NCBI RefSeq assembly: GCF_018687715.1
Contig: NC_056760.1
Span: 12,822,001-12,886,000 of the forward strand
DNA length: 64,000 nucleotides
DNA from: Carya illinoinensis
Lineage: Eukaryota > Streptophyta > Magnoliopsida > Fagales > Juglandaceae
Reading direction: 5' to 3'
This document shows, piece by piece, positions 47,583 to 59,611 of this stretch (positions are counted from its first letter, which is position 1; the number at the start of each line of letters is the position of its first letter). Both the position numbers and the translations under genes were made by a program. A model generated the notes under the pieces. The model saw only the letters and a program-made list of their open reading frames with translations, was not told the DNA's origin and searched no databases.

Positions 47583-47605
47583 CTTTTTTTTTTTTTTATA
47601 GGTAA
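47583..47605 (-). mobile_element. 23 bp LINE micro-insertion in the CWC25 pseudogene
   Basis: The insert is c, T14, then ataggtaa, the complement of TTACCTAT plus poly(A). Perfect 16 bp copies of agaaactttcccatca flank it at 47,567-47,582 and 47,606-47,621. The 3' terminus is the same as that of the full-length LINE at 30.4 kb. Confidence 0.93.
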
Positions 47606-47882
47606 AGAAACTTTCCCATCAATGATTCAATAGCATCAACTTATACCACATCCAATAGAAGCCAGAGACTTGTTTGCCTAAAGAGACTCAAATACTCCAC
47701 ATAAACTGCTCTTAATATTCCCCTTTAGATCGAACAAATCATAAATATTCCCCAATTTTTAATCCCGAGATGAATTGCGAGAATAGAACCCCATAAAATT
47801 TCTTTCAAAGTCGAAAGACAATCCATTCGAATTCCGTAGCATATATTTGAGAATCTGGGTGGCCTCCATTTGACAGGCTATT

Positions 47883-47888
47883 CCCCCC

Positions 47889-47919
<31 letters not shown>

Positions 47920-47926
47920 AAAAAAA
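47883..47926. repeat. C27-A17 homopolymer tract in the CWC25 pseudogene
   Basis: Twenty-seven C are followed directly by seventeen A on the plus strand. In the sense of the minus-strand locus this is T17 G27. C length equals that of the tract at 26,277. Confidence 0.85.
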
Positions 47927-48591
47927 GCTTGAAAATTTGACTTGAAGAGACAAAGAAGAAGAATAAGAAGAGAGGACATACGGAGATTTGCGAATCTTGG
48001 CCACCTGGACAGAGGGTTCTTGATGCGGGCAAGGGTTTCTTGCACACGCTGCCGGATCATAAGCAAAGGGTCGGAATGGAGTTTCCTCCAGGCATCGTTG
48101 GCAGAGTGGGGCTTCTCCTCGAACAAAGCCCCCGGCACGGCTGACGAGGATGACGCCTTCGCAGTGTCCGCGGTGGATTCGGCGCCAGAGGTTGTCTTGG
48201 GGAATGATTCGAGAGCCTTGAATCCCTCGGAATTACCACCCTTCCCTACAGCTAATCCCGAATCATACAGGAATTCCAATCTATCCTGCTTACAGCAAAA
48301 GTTTCAAAAATTTAATTTCAAAAGCTCGAGACTTAAATGGATAATAATATTTATTTATAGAGAGGAGGAGAAGAAGAAGTGGGGGTTGAAAAACGTACGG
48401 AACGAGGCCAGCCTGCTCCTGAAGGAGACGAAACTCGGAGCGCTCCCGCTCCTCCTGGATCTACTTGCGGAGCTCATCCAATTTCTTCTGCTCGGCGTCA
48501 TGCTTTTGCTCCGCCTTCCACACGTTTTCTTTTCTATATTTCTCAGGCTCCCCGTGTGCCATACTTTCTTGTTCAAGAATTTCAAAAACAT

Positions 48592-50991
48592 TCTCTCTCT
48601 CTTCCTTAACCTTTCTTCTCCATCTATAGATATATCATAGTTATTAATATATGCTACGAATTAGAAGACACAGAGCAAGCTTCCTCGGCCACCGCCGTAG
48701 CAGACCATGGAGCGGTTTGGAGGTTAACGGTTACGTAGATAATTGGCCGGATTGTGGCATGGCCACATGAATCCAACTCCGCCCAATTAACGGGGAGCAA
48801 TGTTGTGAGCAATTAATATGCAGCAGTTGACTTGTAATATAATTTGGAGAAGAGCTTGTGTATCAATTTGCGCACTCATATCATATCTAACGTATATATT
48901 TAACAAAATCATATGAATTATAGACGAAAATAATTTTTATGAAATAGAAGATTTTCTTGTTCACTCAAAATTTTTTTAATATTTTTTTTAAATAAAAAAA
49001 TTATCGGTGTACGAATTAATGTACAAACTTACTTATAGCTTGCAAAACTCATATAATTTACATTGAATCATGTAATATCTTTCCTAATGACAATCTATAC
49101 TTATTTATCTTTTCTGCACAATAGCCAAATAGACACGATGAAATGTCCTTATTTCCATCATCTCACTCGGTGTGCAAGAAAATAAAAAAATGATTTTGTA
49201 ATTTTATTTTATTTTTAATTATGTTTATTACTTGATCGTGGATTTGTTTAAATCTTTAAAATTTGAATCTTACCGATCAAAATTTAACATTTAAGTAATG
49301 TATATAGTGTAACTCCCCCCATATGGTTTATATTATAAAAGAATTAATCAATGATCAATTAGAATTACATTAAAACATTATAAAGAGTAATAACTTTTCA
49401 TTCCTAAACAATTTGGGATCTCATACACAGTAACACAACCTATCTTTATCTTTATCCTATGGAGTATCTCCTTATCTTTATCTTATGGGATATCACTATC
49501 TCCCTCCCTTTAAATTTCCAACATTCTTGTCAGATAAGTCTATCGTAGGTGGCACGACTTAAGTCTTATATTTTCAGTTAGGATAGACTCTGATACTGTT
49601 TATAACATTCCGATCCGAAAAGATCATGAAATTAGTTCCTATCACGTCAAAATCACTTCCCAACAATATAGATACAATTGCAAATAACACAAGAAGCATC
49701 TCTTTAACACGTAGACTCCTTTAAACAAAGTATATAAGTTCCTCCACAAAGAAATCTAAGAGTTCCTCCAACATAGATAATAAAGAATATCTCCAAAATT
49801 TCAAGAAAAGTCATCAATATTTCAAAATACTACTCAAAGAAAAATAAAATTTTTTTTTATAATATGGTTATGTTAGGATAGTGAGGTAATTTAAGATATT
49901 CTATCAATAATAGTAAAAAAATCATGATAAAATATTAAATAGTAGTGAATAGTAGTATAAAATACTAAAAATTAGGTAAAAAGTAATGATAAAATAATGA
50001 ATAGTAGTTAAGTATTCTCATAACACTCTACTACCCAAACTAGCCAGCCTCTCCATGAATCACTTGTACCCTTTAGCACTTATTCCTCTATGCTTAACTA
50101 ATTTCGCACATGCTTCATATTCCTAGTCCCTAGTTAAAATCTTTAAGTCATTTAAAAAATAATGAATATAATTGGGTGAGTTATCAACAACTTAGTAAGT
50201 ACCAAATCCATACTAATGTGTAAACATGATGTAGTTACAAAATCAGAAACAAACAATTCTAAAAATTATGACAGTGATATTTTCAGAAACATTTTATTAC
50301 AATAATAACATATACAAAAGACCTTAAACACAAACATAACTGAAATAACATAAAAGCAATATAAACATAGGCCATGTTTACCCCTGTGATAGGGTTGTGC
50401 ATGTTTGCAATTAGCAAGCAAAACATAAATCATTGTTTTGTTACCAAAGTGATGCACTCAAAATAGAAGCCATGTTTACCCTATGGCAGGGTTTTGCATC
50501 CTATGGTAACAAAGTGATTGCACTTATAATAGATGCCATTATTGTATCTCGTGGCAGGGCTAGTGGCTGCTATTGTATCATGTGGCAAGACCGAAGGCAC
50601 TTTTATGCCCCGTGGTAGAGCTAAAGGTCACTATTCTATCCCATGGCAAGGGCCATAAATCAAAGTAGAGTAGAATCTTATACCTGAGGATTTTCATGTA
50701 CAATATCATATCATAATAGAGTACTAAGCAGATAAATATTATATAATTAGATAAACATTTCATACTTCATATTCATATTTCATATAGTAGAGAAACAAAG
50801 TACAAAAATTTGCTCATGTCTATACCAATTATGGTAAAATGTTAGATATTAAAATTTAGATACAGAAACTAGTGCATAAAACAACTAAGGTTGTTTTCAT
50901 AATAAAATATGCAGGTTTTCATAAAATCCACGTCACAGGCAAAGTCTAGTATATGAGCATTGCTTGCCTGACTTGTACAGTATATTATCTA
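48592..50991. other. AT-rich intergenic DNA with degenerate tandem repeat
   Basis: No gene found. From about 50,430 to 50,660 a motif of the form tattgtatcccatggcaggg-gctaaaggc recurs roughly every 40 bases in diverged form. It looks like an old satellite-like array or part of a decayed LTR. Around 49,590 the words gactctgatactgtttataa resemble a degenerate LTR boundary with a tRNA-Met-type primer site, but no element could be delimited. Confidence 0.4.
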
Positions 50992-53140
50992 TGTGATGAC
51001 CCGCTTTTAAGTGTATTTTCGCTTAAATAATTGTTTTTATTTAATTAATGTATTCGTTTATTATTTTAATTTATTTGCGTTTTAAAATTGGTTTTTAATT
51101 TATTTGATGTTGTGTTTTATTTCTTTTAGTTGTTTTTGTGGTTTTTAATCTTTTTCGGCGGTTTGTTTCGTTTTCCCGGAGTGAGGATTGGACCTCATTT
51201 CTTTTCACATCATTTTCTTTTTTCTCTTTTTCCTTTTTTCTTTTTCCCTTCTCTTCTTTTTCCTTTCTTTTTCTTTTTTCTTCTTTTTCTTTTTTTCTTT
51301 TCTTTCTTCCCCGCGTCCGAACCCCCCCCCCCCGAGCTCTCTCTCTCTCTCCTCCCTCTCCCTCACGCCGGACGTCCCTTCAACAGCTCAGACCGCCGCC
51401 GTCCGGCCACCGTTTGACCCCCCACCAGTCCCATTCTCTTCCCCTCCCTCCGGCGCACCACCCCTCCAAAGCCCACCCCCAACCGGCCGGCCATTTGGCC
51501 GGAAAAGCTCCAAGAAGGGCGCACGGATTTTGCTCCGATCCGCCACCGTCGCTCCACCTCCGGCCACCACTTCTTCACCACTTCATCACCGAATCCTTGC
51601 CGTCCTAACCCACCCATTTCCGGCCTCCAACGACCACCGGAACAGCTCCTACGAGCTAGCTTTCCGTTTTGGGTAATCCGGCCATTTCCGGCGATTCCGC
51701 CGCCACCCACGGCCAACCACCACTTCCAATAGCTTCACAACCATCCTTAGACCATTCCCTATCAATTTCGTGTCCTAGTTTGTCCCCGTTCGAAAGTGAG
51801 TTTTTCACAACCCACGGCCACAGTGAATTTTCACTGTGACGTTGCTTTTCCGGCGCCGTTTGCGACGCCGCGTGTTTTCTAAAATTGCCATATAGCGCTG
51901 TAAGTATTTTCCAAACCCTATTTTCAGATTTTAATATATATTGCTCATTCAATTATTTATTGTTGTTGGTTGTTGATTCCGGACTGAGTCCGAGGAGTTT
52001 CGGGGGTCGGATGGATGGAGGACGGAGTTGCCTGTTTATTTGATTTATGATTGTTGGATTATTTTAGTATGCATTGTTATGGCATTACATGGTGCATGCA
52101 CGTGTGTTTGTGGATTTATGTGAAAAGCCTGTGTATTGGCGTAAGTGTATTGCGGGTGCGTGTGTATCACGAGCCCAAGCCGGGATGGGTTATTATCTCG
52201 GTGGAGCTCCTCTGGTCACTCGGGAGCGGAATAAACTGAGTGATGTCCCCTGAGTTGTCGAGAGCGATGACGGGAGCGGGGCTAGGGGATGCTTGGCTAC
52301 GAATGCGCCAGACGCGGAACCGGGCATCGCCCTACTCACCGACTCCGTGGCCCTTCGCTGGCGAGGGCTAGAGGATGCTTGGCTACGAACGCGCGGGGCG
52401 CGGAACTGGGCATCGCTTGTTAGGTGTCACGTGCGTGGTGGTACTCTACGGTGTGACACTGGAGCCAGGGTGTGCGGATGACCCTTAGGGGAGGTCATGG
52501 TGCATACGGTTAAAATTGGATAATGGTTTGTGAGGCCAAATGGGACTTTTGGCGTGGGCCAGATAGACTTCTGGCGAGATATTGGGCCAGATGGACTTCT
52601 GGCGAGATATTGGGCCAAATGGACTTTTGGCGGCCAAATGTGACTTTTGGCGTGTTTTTGGGCCAGATGGGTTTTTGGCGTGTGTGGAAAACTTGGGTTT
52701 TATGGGCTTTGTGCATTGGGCATGTTTCATGCATCTTGTTTGAGTTTTATGTGTTTTTATCTGGTATTGTTTGGGTTTTACTTACCTGCGGTACCATTCT
52801 TGGTTCCGTAGCTTTTGGTGCAGAGTTAGAGGACGAAGAGGAGGAGGCTGAGCCCGAGGATGCGGCTCCGCCGGGTTGCTGATGCTTTGATTCATATTTG
52901 TTTAAAACTGTATTTGTGTTTTGTAATATTTTATCTATGTACGTTTTAAACAGCTTGTATTACGTTAAGAAAACTTCTGGTACTTAGTTATGGCTTTCGT
53001 TATCCGCTGCGTGTTTCTTCGTGCACATATGTTGCTTTTGCACACACTTGGCACCCGTCGATGGGATGGTGACCCGGGTTGTCACCATCCGGACGTCTCG
53101 ATTTCCCCGTGTTCGGGCGTGGGGATTTGGGGGCGTCACA
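50992..53140. mobile_element. Solo LTR, 2,149 bp, with 5 bp TSD
   Basis: The block begins TGTGATGACCCGC and ends GGGGGCGTCACA, so it has TG...CA ends with short inverted termini. It is flanked by ATCTA at both sides (50,987-50,991 and 53,141-53,145). No internal domain, primer site or second LTR is present, which fits unequal recombination between the LTRs of a large Gypsy-type element. Orientation is not certain. The LTR is far more GC- and CpG-rich than its surroundings. It contains a 130 bp pyrimidine-only-like tract (about 51,190-51,320) and internal tandem repeats. The long open frames inside it are low-complexity artefacts. Confidence 0.9.
52272..52700. repeat. Two internal tandem repeats of the solo LTR
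   Basis: First, a roughly 95 bp unit with ggatgcttggctacgaa and ggcatcgc words occurs twice between 52,272 and 52,420. Second, from about 52,540 to 52,690 a 25-30 bp unit of the form gggccagatggacttctggc recurs five to six times. Confidence 0.75.
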
Positions 53141-53145
53141 ATCTA

Positions 53146-53924
53146 AGTTTTGAACTCAAGAAAACCAAAATCACGACCTAATCTAGACAATGTCACAAAC
53201 ATTAATAACTCGTACCAATACAAGACCAACCTAACAAAATTCTATAACTCGAATGATAACCTAAGAAGAGCTAGAATCCACTCCTCTAACCAATTACAAT
53301 CAATTTCGGTGCTCTAAACATCTAGCTTAAATTTATGACTACCAGAGACATGCATGACCAAGTTCTCAATTTTATTTCAGCACAACCATAGCAAATGACC
53401 CAAAAGAATCATTCTCCCTCTGTTGATACCCTTGCGACCAACCTCCAGGACCTCAATTTACCACGAATCAACCAACAATGGTAACAAAACAAAATGCACA
53501 TTCAACTCCACTACGGCCACCAAGTCTATTTAACCAAAAAACTCCAAACTAATCACAATTGAAATGACAAGTACACAAGTAAAAGGGATACCTCACCAGG
53601 CTTGAAGTGGTGTTTGATTGGACTCGGTGATGGAACATGCACAGGTTGAATGTTGTTGTGTGGCTGGGCTTGTGGCATAGCAGCTTCCATTGGTTGTGGG
53701 TGGTAGGCTTAGGAAAGAAAGATGATTGTTTAGAGAGAGCTAAAACCGTATAGAGAGAGAAAGGGAGGGAGGGAGATGAGGATTGAGACTTACTAGTAAT
53801 TTCGTGTGATGTCATGAGTGGCAGAGGAGCTGGGCAATGTGGAGGGGTCATGCTGAGTCTGATGGTGTTCCTTGGTTTTCAAAGTTAGCCTAACACCGAG
53901 ACAACGTGAGGTGTTGATGGAGTG

Positions 53925-53992
<68 letters not shown>

Positions 53993-54279
53993 AGGGGGGT
54001 GGTGAAGGAAAGTGGAGATGGAGTAACTTGCCAGTGTAAAAAATTGAGAACGTGAGGTTGACGTTCCACGGTGAGCGAAGGTGCAGATCAAGAGAGAGAG
54101 AAAAGGAGGGTGTCGGGCTAGAGAAACAGAGGCTTGGTGCGGCTGACCTTTGTCTTTAGGGAAACAACACTTCTCGTCTAATATTTATTAAAATGATTAC
54201 TCTTTTCATATGATTTTAAAGTTAATTCAATATTAGATTAAGTGATAAACGCGGAGAAGCTTCTTATCTTCTCCATGGG
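53146..54279. other. Spacer between solo LTR and Copia element; (GA)n run
   Basis: No supported gene. A long (GA)n microsatellite spans about 53,929-53,988. The minus-strand frame at 53,549-53,851 is Ser/Pro/Thr-rich without motifs. It may contain older repeat DNA into which the solo LTR inserted. Confidence 0.4.
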
Positions 54280-54284
54280 AATTA

Positions 54285-54828
54285 TGTTAGGAGGTTGTGG
54301 TACGAGGCATACAATTACAACTGAAGTAGAAATGAGAAAGAATAAAAGAAATAATAAGGAACTCCAATTGTAGAAGAATTTCACTTATAGCAAAAGGATT
54401 ACAAGAATTTCTCTCTTGAATAAGGAGAGCACAATTGACAATACCCTCTCTTATAAAAGGAGAAAACTCACTCTTTCTTATAAAAGGAGAGACAATATAT
54501 AGGAGAAACCTCACTATTTTTCTCTCTAAAACTCTCTCTCTTTCTCTAAATTTTTCTTTCAAAATGGGATAGGTTTCTTAAAGCAAAAACATGTATTTAT
54601 AGGAGTTAAAAGAGGTGGAAGATGGCGGAAGCAACTGGAAGATGGCGGAAACAAATGTGAACGCAAGCTTGATGTAGGTTGTCAACTAGCCACCATTTTT
54701 GACCCATAAAGGTGGCGGTGGAAGATAGCGGAAGCAAGTGGAAGATGGCAGAAGCAAATGTGAATGCAAGCTCAACTAGCCACCATTTTTGACCCATAAA
54801 AGTCCATAAAAGTGGCTTTACCGCTACA
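54285..54828 (-). repeat. Copia 3' LTR (left copy)
   Basis: 544 bp, TG...CA ends, nearly identical to 58,878-59,421. Contains two internal near-repeats around gtggaagatggcggaagcaa and two copies of actagccaccatttttgacc. Confidence 0.95.
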
Positions 54829-54840
54829 TATCTCCCACTT
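54829..54840 (-). other. Copia polypurine tract
   Basis: Directly inside the 3' LTR the minus strand reads AAGTGGGAGATA, a purine-rich primer for plus-strand synthesis. Confidence 0.8.
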
Positions 54841-54894
54841 AAAGTCACTTTTGTAATCCTTCTATCTTTTCTACACTTTCCATCTCCATGCCGC

Positions 54895-57800
54895 TTACAT
54901 ATCTGCTAGGCCTAAGGAGGATCGACACCAGATAAACTTGTCATTATTAATTGGCTTTGTTAATATATCTGCTAGGTTGTCTTTTGTATGGATTTTTTGT
55001 ATATCCACACTTCCTTCTTCCACCTTCTCACGAACGAAGTGATACTGAACTCATATGTGCTTTGTCCTTGAATGAAATGCTGGATTCTTTGCCAAATGCA
55101 AAGCGCTCTGACTATCACAAAATAAATCAACCTTCTCTTGTACGTGTCCGAGCTCTTCCAGTAGCATTTGCAACCATATTGCCTCTTTGCTAGCTTGTGT
55201 AGCTGCGACATATTCTGCCTCCGTTGTAGAAGTAGCCACGATAGACTGCAATTTTGAAACCCAGCTTACAGCTCCTCCAGCAAGAGTAAACACATAACCT
55301 GAGGTGGACTTGCTCTTGTCAAGATCACCTGCATAATCTGAATCAACATAGCCTCTGATAGTAAAGTCTGATCCTTCATAACATAATGCGACATTTGAGG
55401 TACCCTTGACATATCTCAGGATCCTCTTTACAGCACTCCAATGCTCTTTACCAGGATTCGCCATGTATCGACTAACCACTCCCACTGATTGTGCAATGTC
55501 TGGTCTTGTACAAACCATAGCGAACATTAAGCTACCCACTACTGATGCATACGGTACTCGAGACATTTCCATCCTCTCTGCTTCATTGCTAGGACTCATA
55601 CTTGAGGATAACTTGAAATTAATAGGAAGAGGGGTAGAAATTGGCTTACAATCTTGCATGTTGAAGCGTCGCAAGATTTTCTTCAAATAATTTTTCTGAG
55701 AAAGCCATATCTTTCTATTATTTCTGTCTCGGTAAATTTGCATCCCTAGAATCTTGTTTGCTGGTCCCAAGTCCTTCATTTCAAACTCCCTAGCCAACTG
55801 TGCCTTTAAGTCTGTAATACGATCTTTGTTGGGGCCTGCTACCAACATGTCATCAACATACAACAACAGAATAATGAAATTACCATCACCAAATCTCTTG
55901 TAGTAAACACAAGGATCTGAACTATGTCTGTTGTATCCAAGGCTCATGATAAAGGAATCAAATCTCTTATACCAACATCTCGGCGCCTGTTTGAGACCGT
56001 ATAGAGATTTGTTCAACCTGCAAACCAAGTTCTCTTTTTCTTTTTCTTCAAAACCTTCTGGTTGGAGCATGTAAATTTCTTCTTCAATTTCTCCATGAAG
56101 AAATGCAGTTTTCACGTCCAGTTGTTCTAAGTACAAGTCAAATGTAGCACACATCGCAATGACTGCTTGAACCGTTGAGAGTCGAACAACAGGAGAGAAT
56201 ATTTCGTTGAAGTCTATGCCTTCTTTCTGAGTGAATCCTTTCACCACCAATCTAGCACGATACCGCTCCACTTGATCATTGCCATTTCATTTGATCTTGT
56301 AAACCCATTTGTTTCCGATGGCTTTCCTTCCTTGTGGTAGTGGTACAAGATCCCATGTTTTGTTTTTATGGAGAGCTTCAATTTCTTCTTGCATTGCAAC
56401 CATCCACAGAGAAGCTTCTTGACTATTTGTAGCCTCATGGAAATTTGACGGTTCTCCATCTTCTGTTAGTAGACAGTATGCGACATTTCCCTCCATGATG
56501 TACTCTGAGTGCCAAGCTGGTTCTCTTCTCTCCCGAGTTGATTGTCGAACTTGTGGAATTGCACACTCAGTTTGTTCTCGTTCTTCGTGCTCTGATATTG
56601 CTTCAGAAGAATCTGGAACTTCTAATTCTTGTCTTTCTTCAACTTGAACTGTAGTAGTCTCTGGTTTCTCTTTTGAAGCACTATCATTTTCTTTTTCTTG
56701 TACCTTATCTTCTACAAATACAACATCCCTGCTGATTAGCACCTTGCGGGCAGTGGGATCCCACAGGCGATACCCCTTGACTCCATCAGCATACCCTAAG
56801 AAAATACATTTTCTAGATTTTGGATCTAGCTTTGATGTTTCTTGGGCGTTGTACATAACATAAACAGGATTTCTAAATGTATGTAAGTGAGAATAATCAG
56901 CTGGCTTATCAGTCCACATCTCCATCGGCGTTTTCAGATCAATTGCGGTTGATGGTGACCGATTGATCACATAACAAGCAGTCTTGACTACTTCTGCCCA
57001 AAATGACTTGGCCATTCCCGCAGTTCTCAACATTGCTCTTGTTCGTTCTAACAAGGTTCTGTTCATCCGCTCTGCTACTCCATTTTGTTGTGGAGTGTAT
57101 GCCACCGTGAGCTGCCTTTTGATACCTTCTTGTTGACAGAAGCTATCAAATTCAATGCCAGTATATTCTCCTCCATTGTCTGTCCTTAAACACTTGATCT
57201 TCTTTTCAGATTCAAGCTCAACCCGCGCTTTGAATATTTTGAAAACTGGAAATACATCTGCTTTATTTTTTATTGGATACACCCAACATCTCCTGGAGTA
57301 ATCGTCAATAAATGACACAAAGTATTTTTCTCCTCCTAGGGACAAAACTGGTGCTTGCCAAACATCAGAATGGATTAGTTCTAAGATAGCTTTACTTCTA
57401 GCAGAGGAACTACTGAATTTCAATCTGTGCTGCTTACTAGTAACACAATGCTCACAAAAGGGTAATGAAACCTTTTTGAGCCCTGGAGAAGCTTTTGTTC
57501 AGCAAGAATCTTCAAACCTCGTTCCGACATGTGGCCAAGCTTACGGTGCCACATCATTGTTAATTCTTCTGCCGAACTTGCCAACGCAGTGGATGCTTCT
57601 CCTTCTTGTTGTGTTTCTCCTTTAAGCATGTACAAATTTGCAGCTATCTTTTTCGCTTTCATCATTACAAGTGCGCCTTTAACTATTTTCATGATCCCAT
57701 CTTGAATATGGGTTTTACACACACTATTATCTAATTGTCCTAAAGACAATAGATTTTTCTTCAGGCCTTTCACATGTCGTACCTCCTGAATGGTGCGAAC

Positions 57801-58797
57801 TGTACCGTTACACATCTTTAATTTGATGGTACCAATACCAGCAATCTCCAAGGCATGATCGTCTCCCATGAACACAGATCCTCCTGAGATAGGTTCATAT
57901 TGATGGAACCATTCTCTCCGGTGAGTCAATAAGCCAGACATCAGCGAATCTTCTTCTACCTTCAGTAACTGTTGTTGCCTCACTGTATAAAATTTCACCA
58001 TCATCTGAGGTGCTTGCTACACAATCCTGAGCTTTTGACAACTCAGGGCCTTTTCCTTTGGCTTCTTCGTTCTTCTCCCTTTTGTAGTGCCCTTTCTTGC
58101 CACAGTGATGACACTTGACATTCTTCTTACTTCTGGATTTTGATCTACTCTGATTTTGACTCCCACTGGGGCCACGTTCCGTTGATCTCCCTCTTGTCAT
58201 TACCAAAGCTTCGGCTTGTTGTCAACCTCCTGGTCTATCTTCTTTGCTTTTGCGCCGACTTTCTTCTTCAAGAACCGCAGCTGCAATATCATCGAAGACT
58301 AGAACTTCAATGTTGTTGGTTAAGTTGATGATGAGTTGATCATACGAGTCAGGTAGACTTTGAAGTAGAATTTCAGCACGTTCACTCGTCTCTATGTTAT
58401 GCCCCATTGCTGTGAGCTGTGAAAATAAAGTGTTGAGGGTGTTGATGTGGTCTGTCACCATAGTTGACTCCATCATCCGAAGGGTGTAGAGTTTTCTTCT
58501 CAAGAAAATTTTGTTGTGTAGTGATTTGGCCTCGTACAATTTTGTCAGAGTATCCCATATCTCTTTTGCTGTCTTTTTCTCCTCCACACTTGACAATACT
58601 CCATCAGCTAGTGCTAGGTGCAGATTAGCAATAGCATTGCCATCCATCTCGTTCCACTTGCCGTCGTCAGTGATCTCATCGGGTCTATCTCCAATTGCTG
58701 TCAAGCAATTATCTTTCCTCAAAATTGCTTTTATTCTCATTTTCCACAATGAGAAATTACTCCCATTGAACTTCTCTATTTCGTACTTCGTCGCCAT
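54895..58797 (-). pseudogene. Copia gag-pol polyprotein, disrupted
   Basis: Gag starts at 58,797 (MATKYEIEKFNGSNFSLWKM) and carries UBN2-type gag motifs. A TGA at 58,222-58,224 interrupts it. The zinc knuckle (CHHCGKKGHYKREK) lacks its last Cys. In the protease, WLIDS is followed at once by HRREWFHQY in another frame, so the active-site Gly-Ala and neighbours are deleted (about 57,918-57,928). A one-base loss near 57,485 breaks the integrase zinc finger. The integrase core (SDVWQAP, RTDNGGEYTG, AYTPQQNGVAERMNRTLL) is open to a TGA at 56,287-56,289. The reverse transcriptase (LLYVDDMLVAG) and RNase H (SDYAGDLDKSKSTSGYVF, TTEAEYVAATQ) follow. A third TGA at 55,051-55,053 lies after SRTKHI, and the natural stop is at 54,895-54,897. 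Confidence 0.93.
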
Positions 58798-58864
58798 TAT
58801 TGAAGATGCCTCCTTTCCACAAACTGGATCTAACTATAGCACGAAAACCGGCTATAAACCTGAT

Positions 58865-58876
58865 GCTCTGATACCA
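58865..58876 (-). other. Copia primer binding site (tRNA-iMet)
   Basis: One base inside the 5' LTR the minus strand reads TGGTATCAGAGC, the standard plant initiator-methionine tRNA primer site. Confidence 0.92.
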
Positions 58877-58877
58877 C

Positions 58878-59421
58878 TGTTAGGAGGTTGTGGTACGAGG
58901 CATACAATTACAACTGAAGTAGAAATGAGAAAGAATAAAAGAAATAATAAGGAACTCCAATTGTAGAAGAATTTCACTTATAGCAAAAGGATTACAAGAA
59001 TTTCTCTCTTGAATAAGGAGAGCACAATTGACAATACCCTCTCTTATAAAAGGAGAAAACTCACTCTTTCTTATAAAAGGAGAGACAATATATAGGAGAA
59101 ACCTCACTATTTTTCTCTCTAAAACTCTCTCTCTTTCTCTAAATTTTTCTTTCAAAATGGGATAGGTTTCTTAAAGCAAAAACATGTATTTATAGGAGTT
59201 AAAGGAGGTGGAAGATGGCGGAAGCAACTGGAAGATGGTGGAAACAAATGTGAACGCAAGCTTGATGTAGGTTGTCAACTAGCCACCATTTTTGACCCAT
59301 AAAGGTGGCAGTGGAAGATAGCGGAAGCAAGTGGAAGATGGCGGAAGCAAATGTGAATGCAAGCTCAACTAGCCACCATTTTTGACCCATAAAAGTCCAT
59401 AAAAGTGGCTTTACCGCTACA
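58878..59421 (-). repeat. Copia 5' LTR (right copy)
   Basis: 544 bp, pairs with 54,285-54,828. Being 5' in element orientation, it would carry the promoter, firing leftward and away from the resistance gene. Confidence 0.95.
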
Positions 59422-59611
59422 AATTATACTGAACGACTACATCAAAGCTTATAGCCTGAAGTAAATCATGTGATTCCCAAGCTTCTCCATGGGAACAAAC
59501 ATCCATTCTTCCTTGTTTTATGTGCGTCACACGTTCTTAACTCTGAGTTGACCCAATTGAGTGTCTCTGGCCTCTTTTTCAATTATTCCTGCAAGCAACA
59601 AATTGTCTATT

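Larger units (their letters stand above)
45530..48591 (-). pseudogene. CWC25: CWC25-like pre-mRNA splicing factor pseudogene
   Basis: CWC25 is needed for the first catalytic step of splicing. Exon 1 (48,399-48,591) opens MFLKFLNKKVWHTGSLRNIE, the family start with Gly-to-Val. An insertion of about 5 bases near 48,524-48,534 then shifts the frame, and a TAG follows at 48,461-48,463 in RK-stop-IQEERERSEFRLLQEQ. Exon 2 gives DRLEFLYDSGLAVGKG and ALFEEKPHSANDAWRKLHSD, with a one-base shift after LARIKN near 48,016. The last exon (45,530-46,297) has TAA at 46,214-46,216 and TAG at 46,052-46,054. It ends with the well-kept KLSEEERAAKLREMQVDAEL and SFLDAAQKSIYGAEKGG, then RTHYLQGRSEAQERNAFRR. Introns are retained, so it arose by duplication. 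At least five lesions rule out a normal product. Confidence 0.9.
54285..59421 (-). mobile_element. Copia LTR retrotransposon (Tork/Tnt1-like), complete but defective
   Basis: The element is 5,137 bp. Two 544 bp LTRs, 54,285-54,828 and 58,878-59,421, start TGTTAGGAGG and end CCGCTACA. A 5 bp AATTA duplication lies outside them at 54,280-54,284 and 59,422-59,426. The plus-strand copies differ at four positions by eye (0.7%), all transitions and three of them at CpG sites. On the minus strand the order is LTR, primer site, gag, protease, integrase, reverse transcriptase, RNase H, purine tract, LTR, that is Copia order. It lies about 780 bp upstream of the TIR-NBS-LRR start codon. Coding capacity is destroyed by several lesions, so this copy would need proteins in trans. 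Confidence 0.97.

Noticed and set aside
47942..48640. 232-residue plus-strand frame
   Set aside because: Antisense to the CWC25 pseudogene exons. The plus-strand reading has no conserved domain and crosses an exon-intron border.
51130..51716. Frames of 95-162 residues in the solo LTR
   Set aside because: Products of a homopyrimidine tract (Phe/Ser/Leu and Pro/Ser repeats), not proteins.
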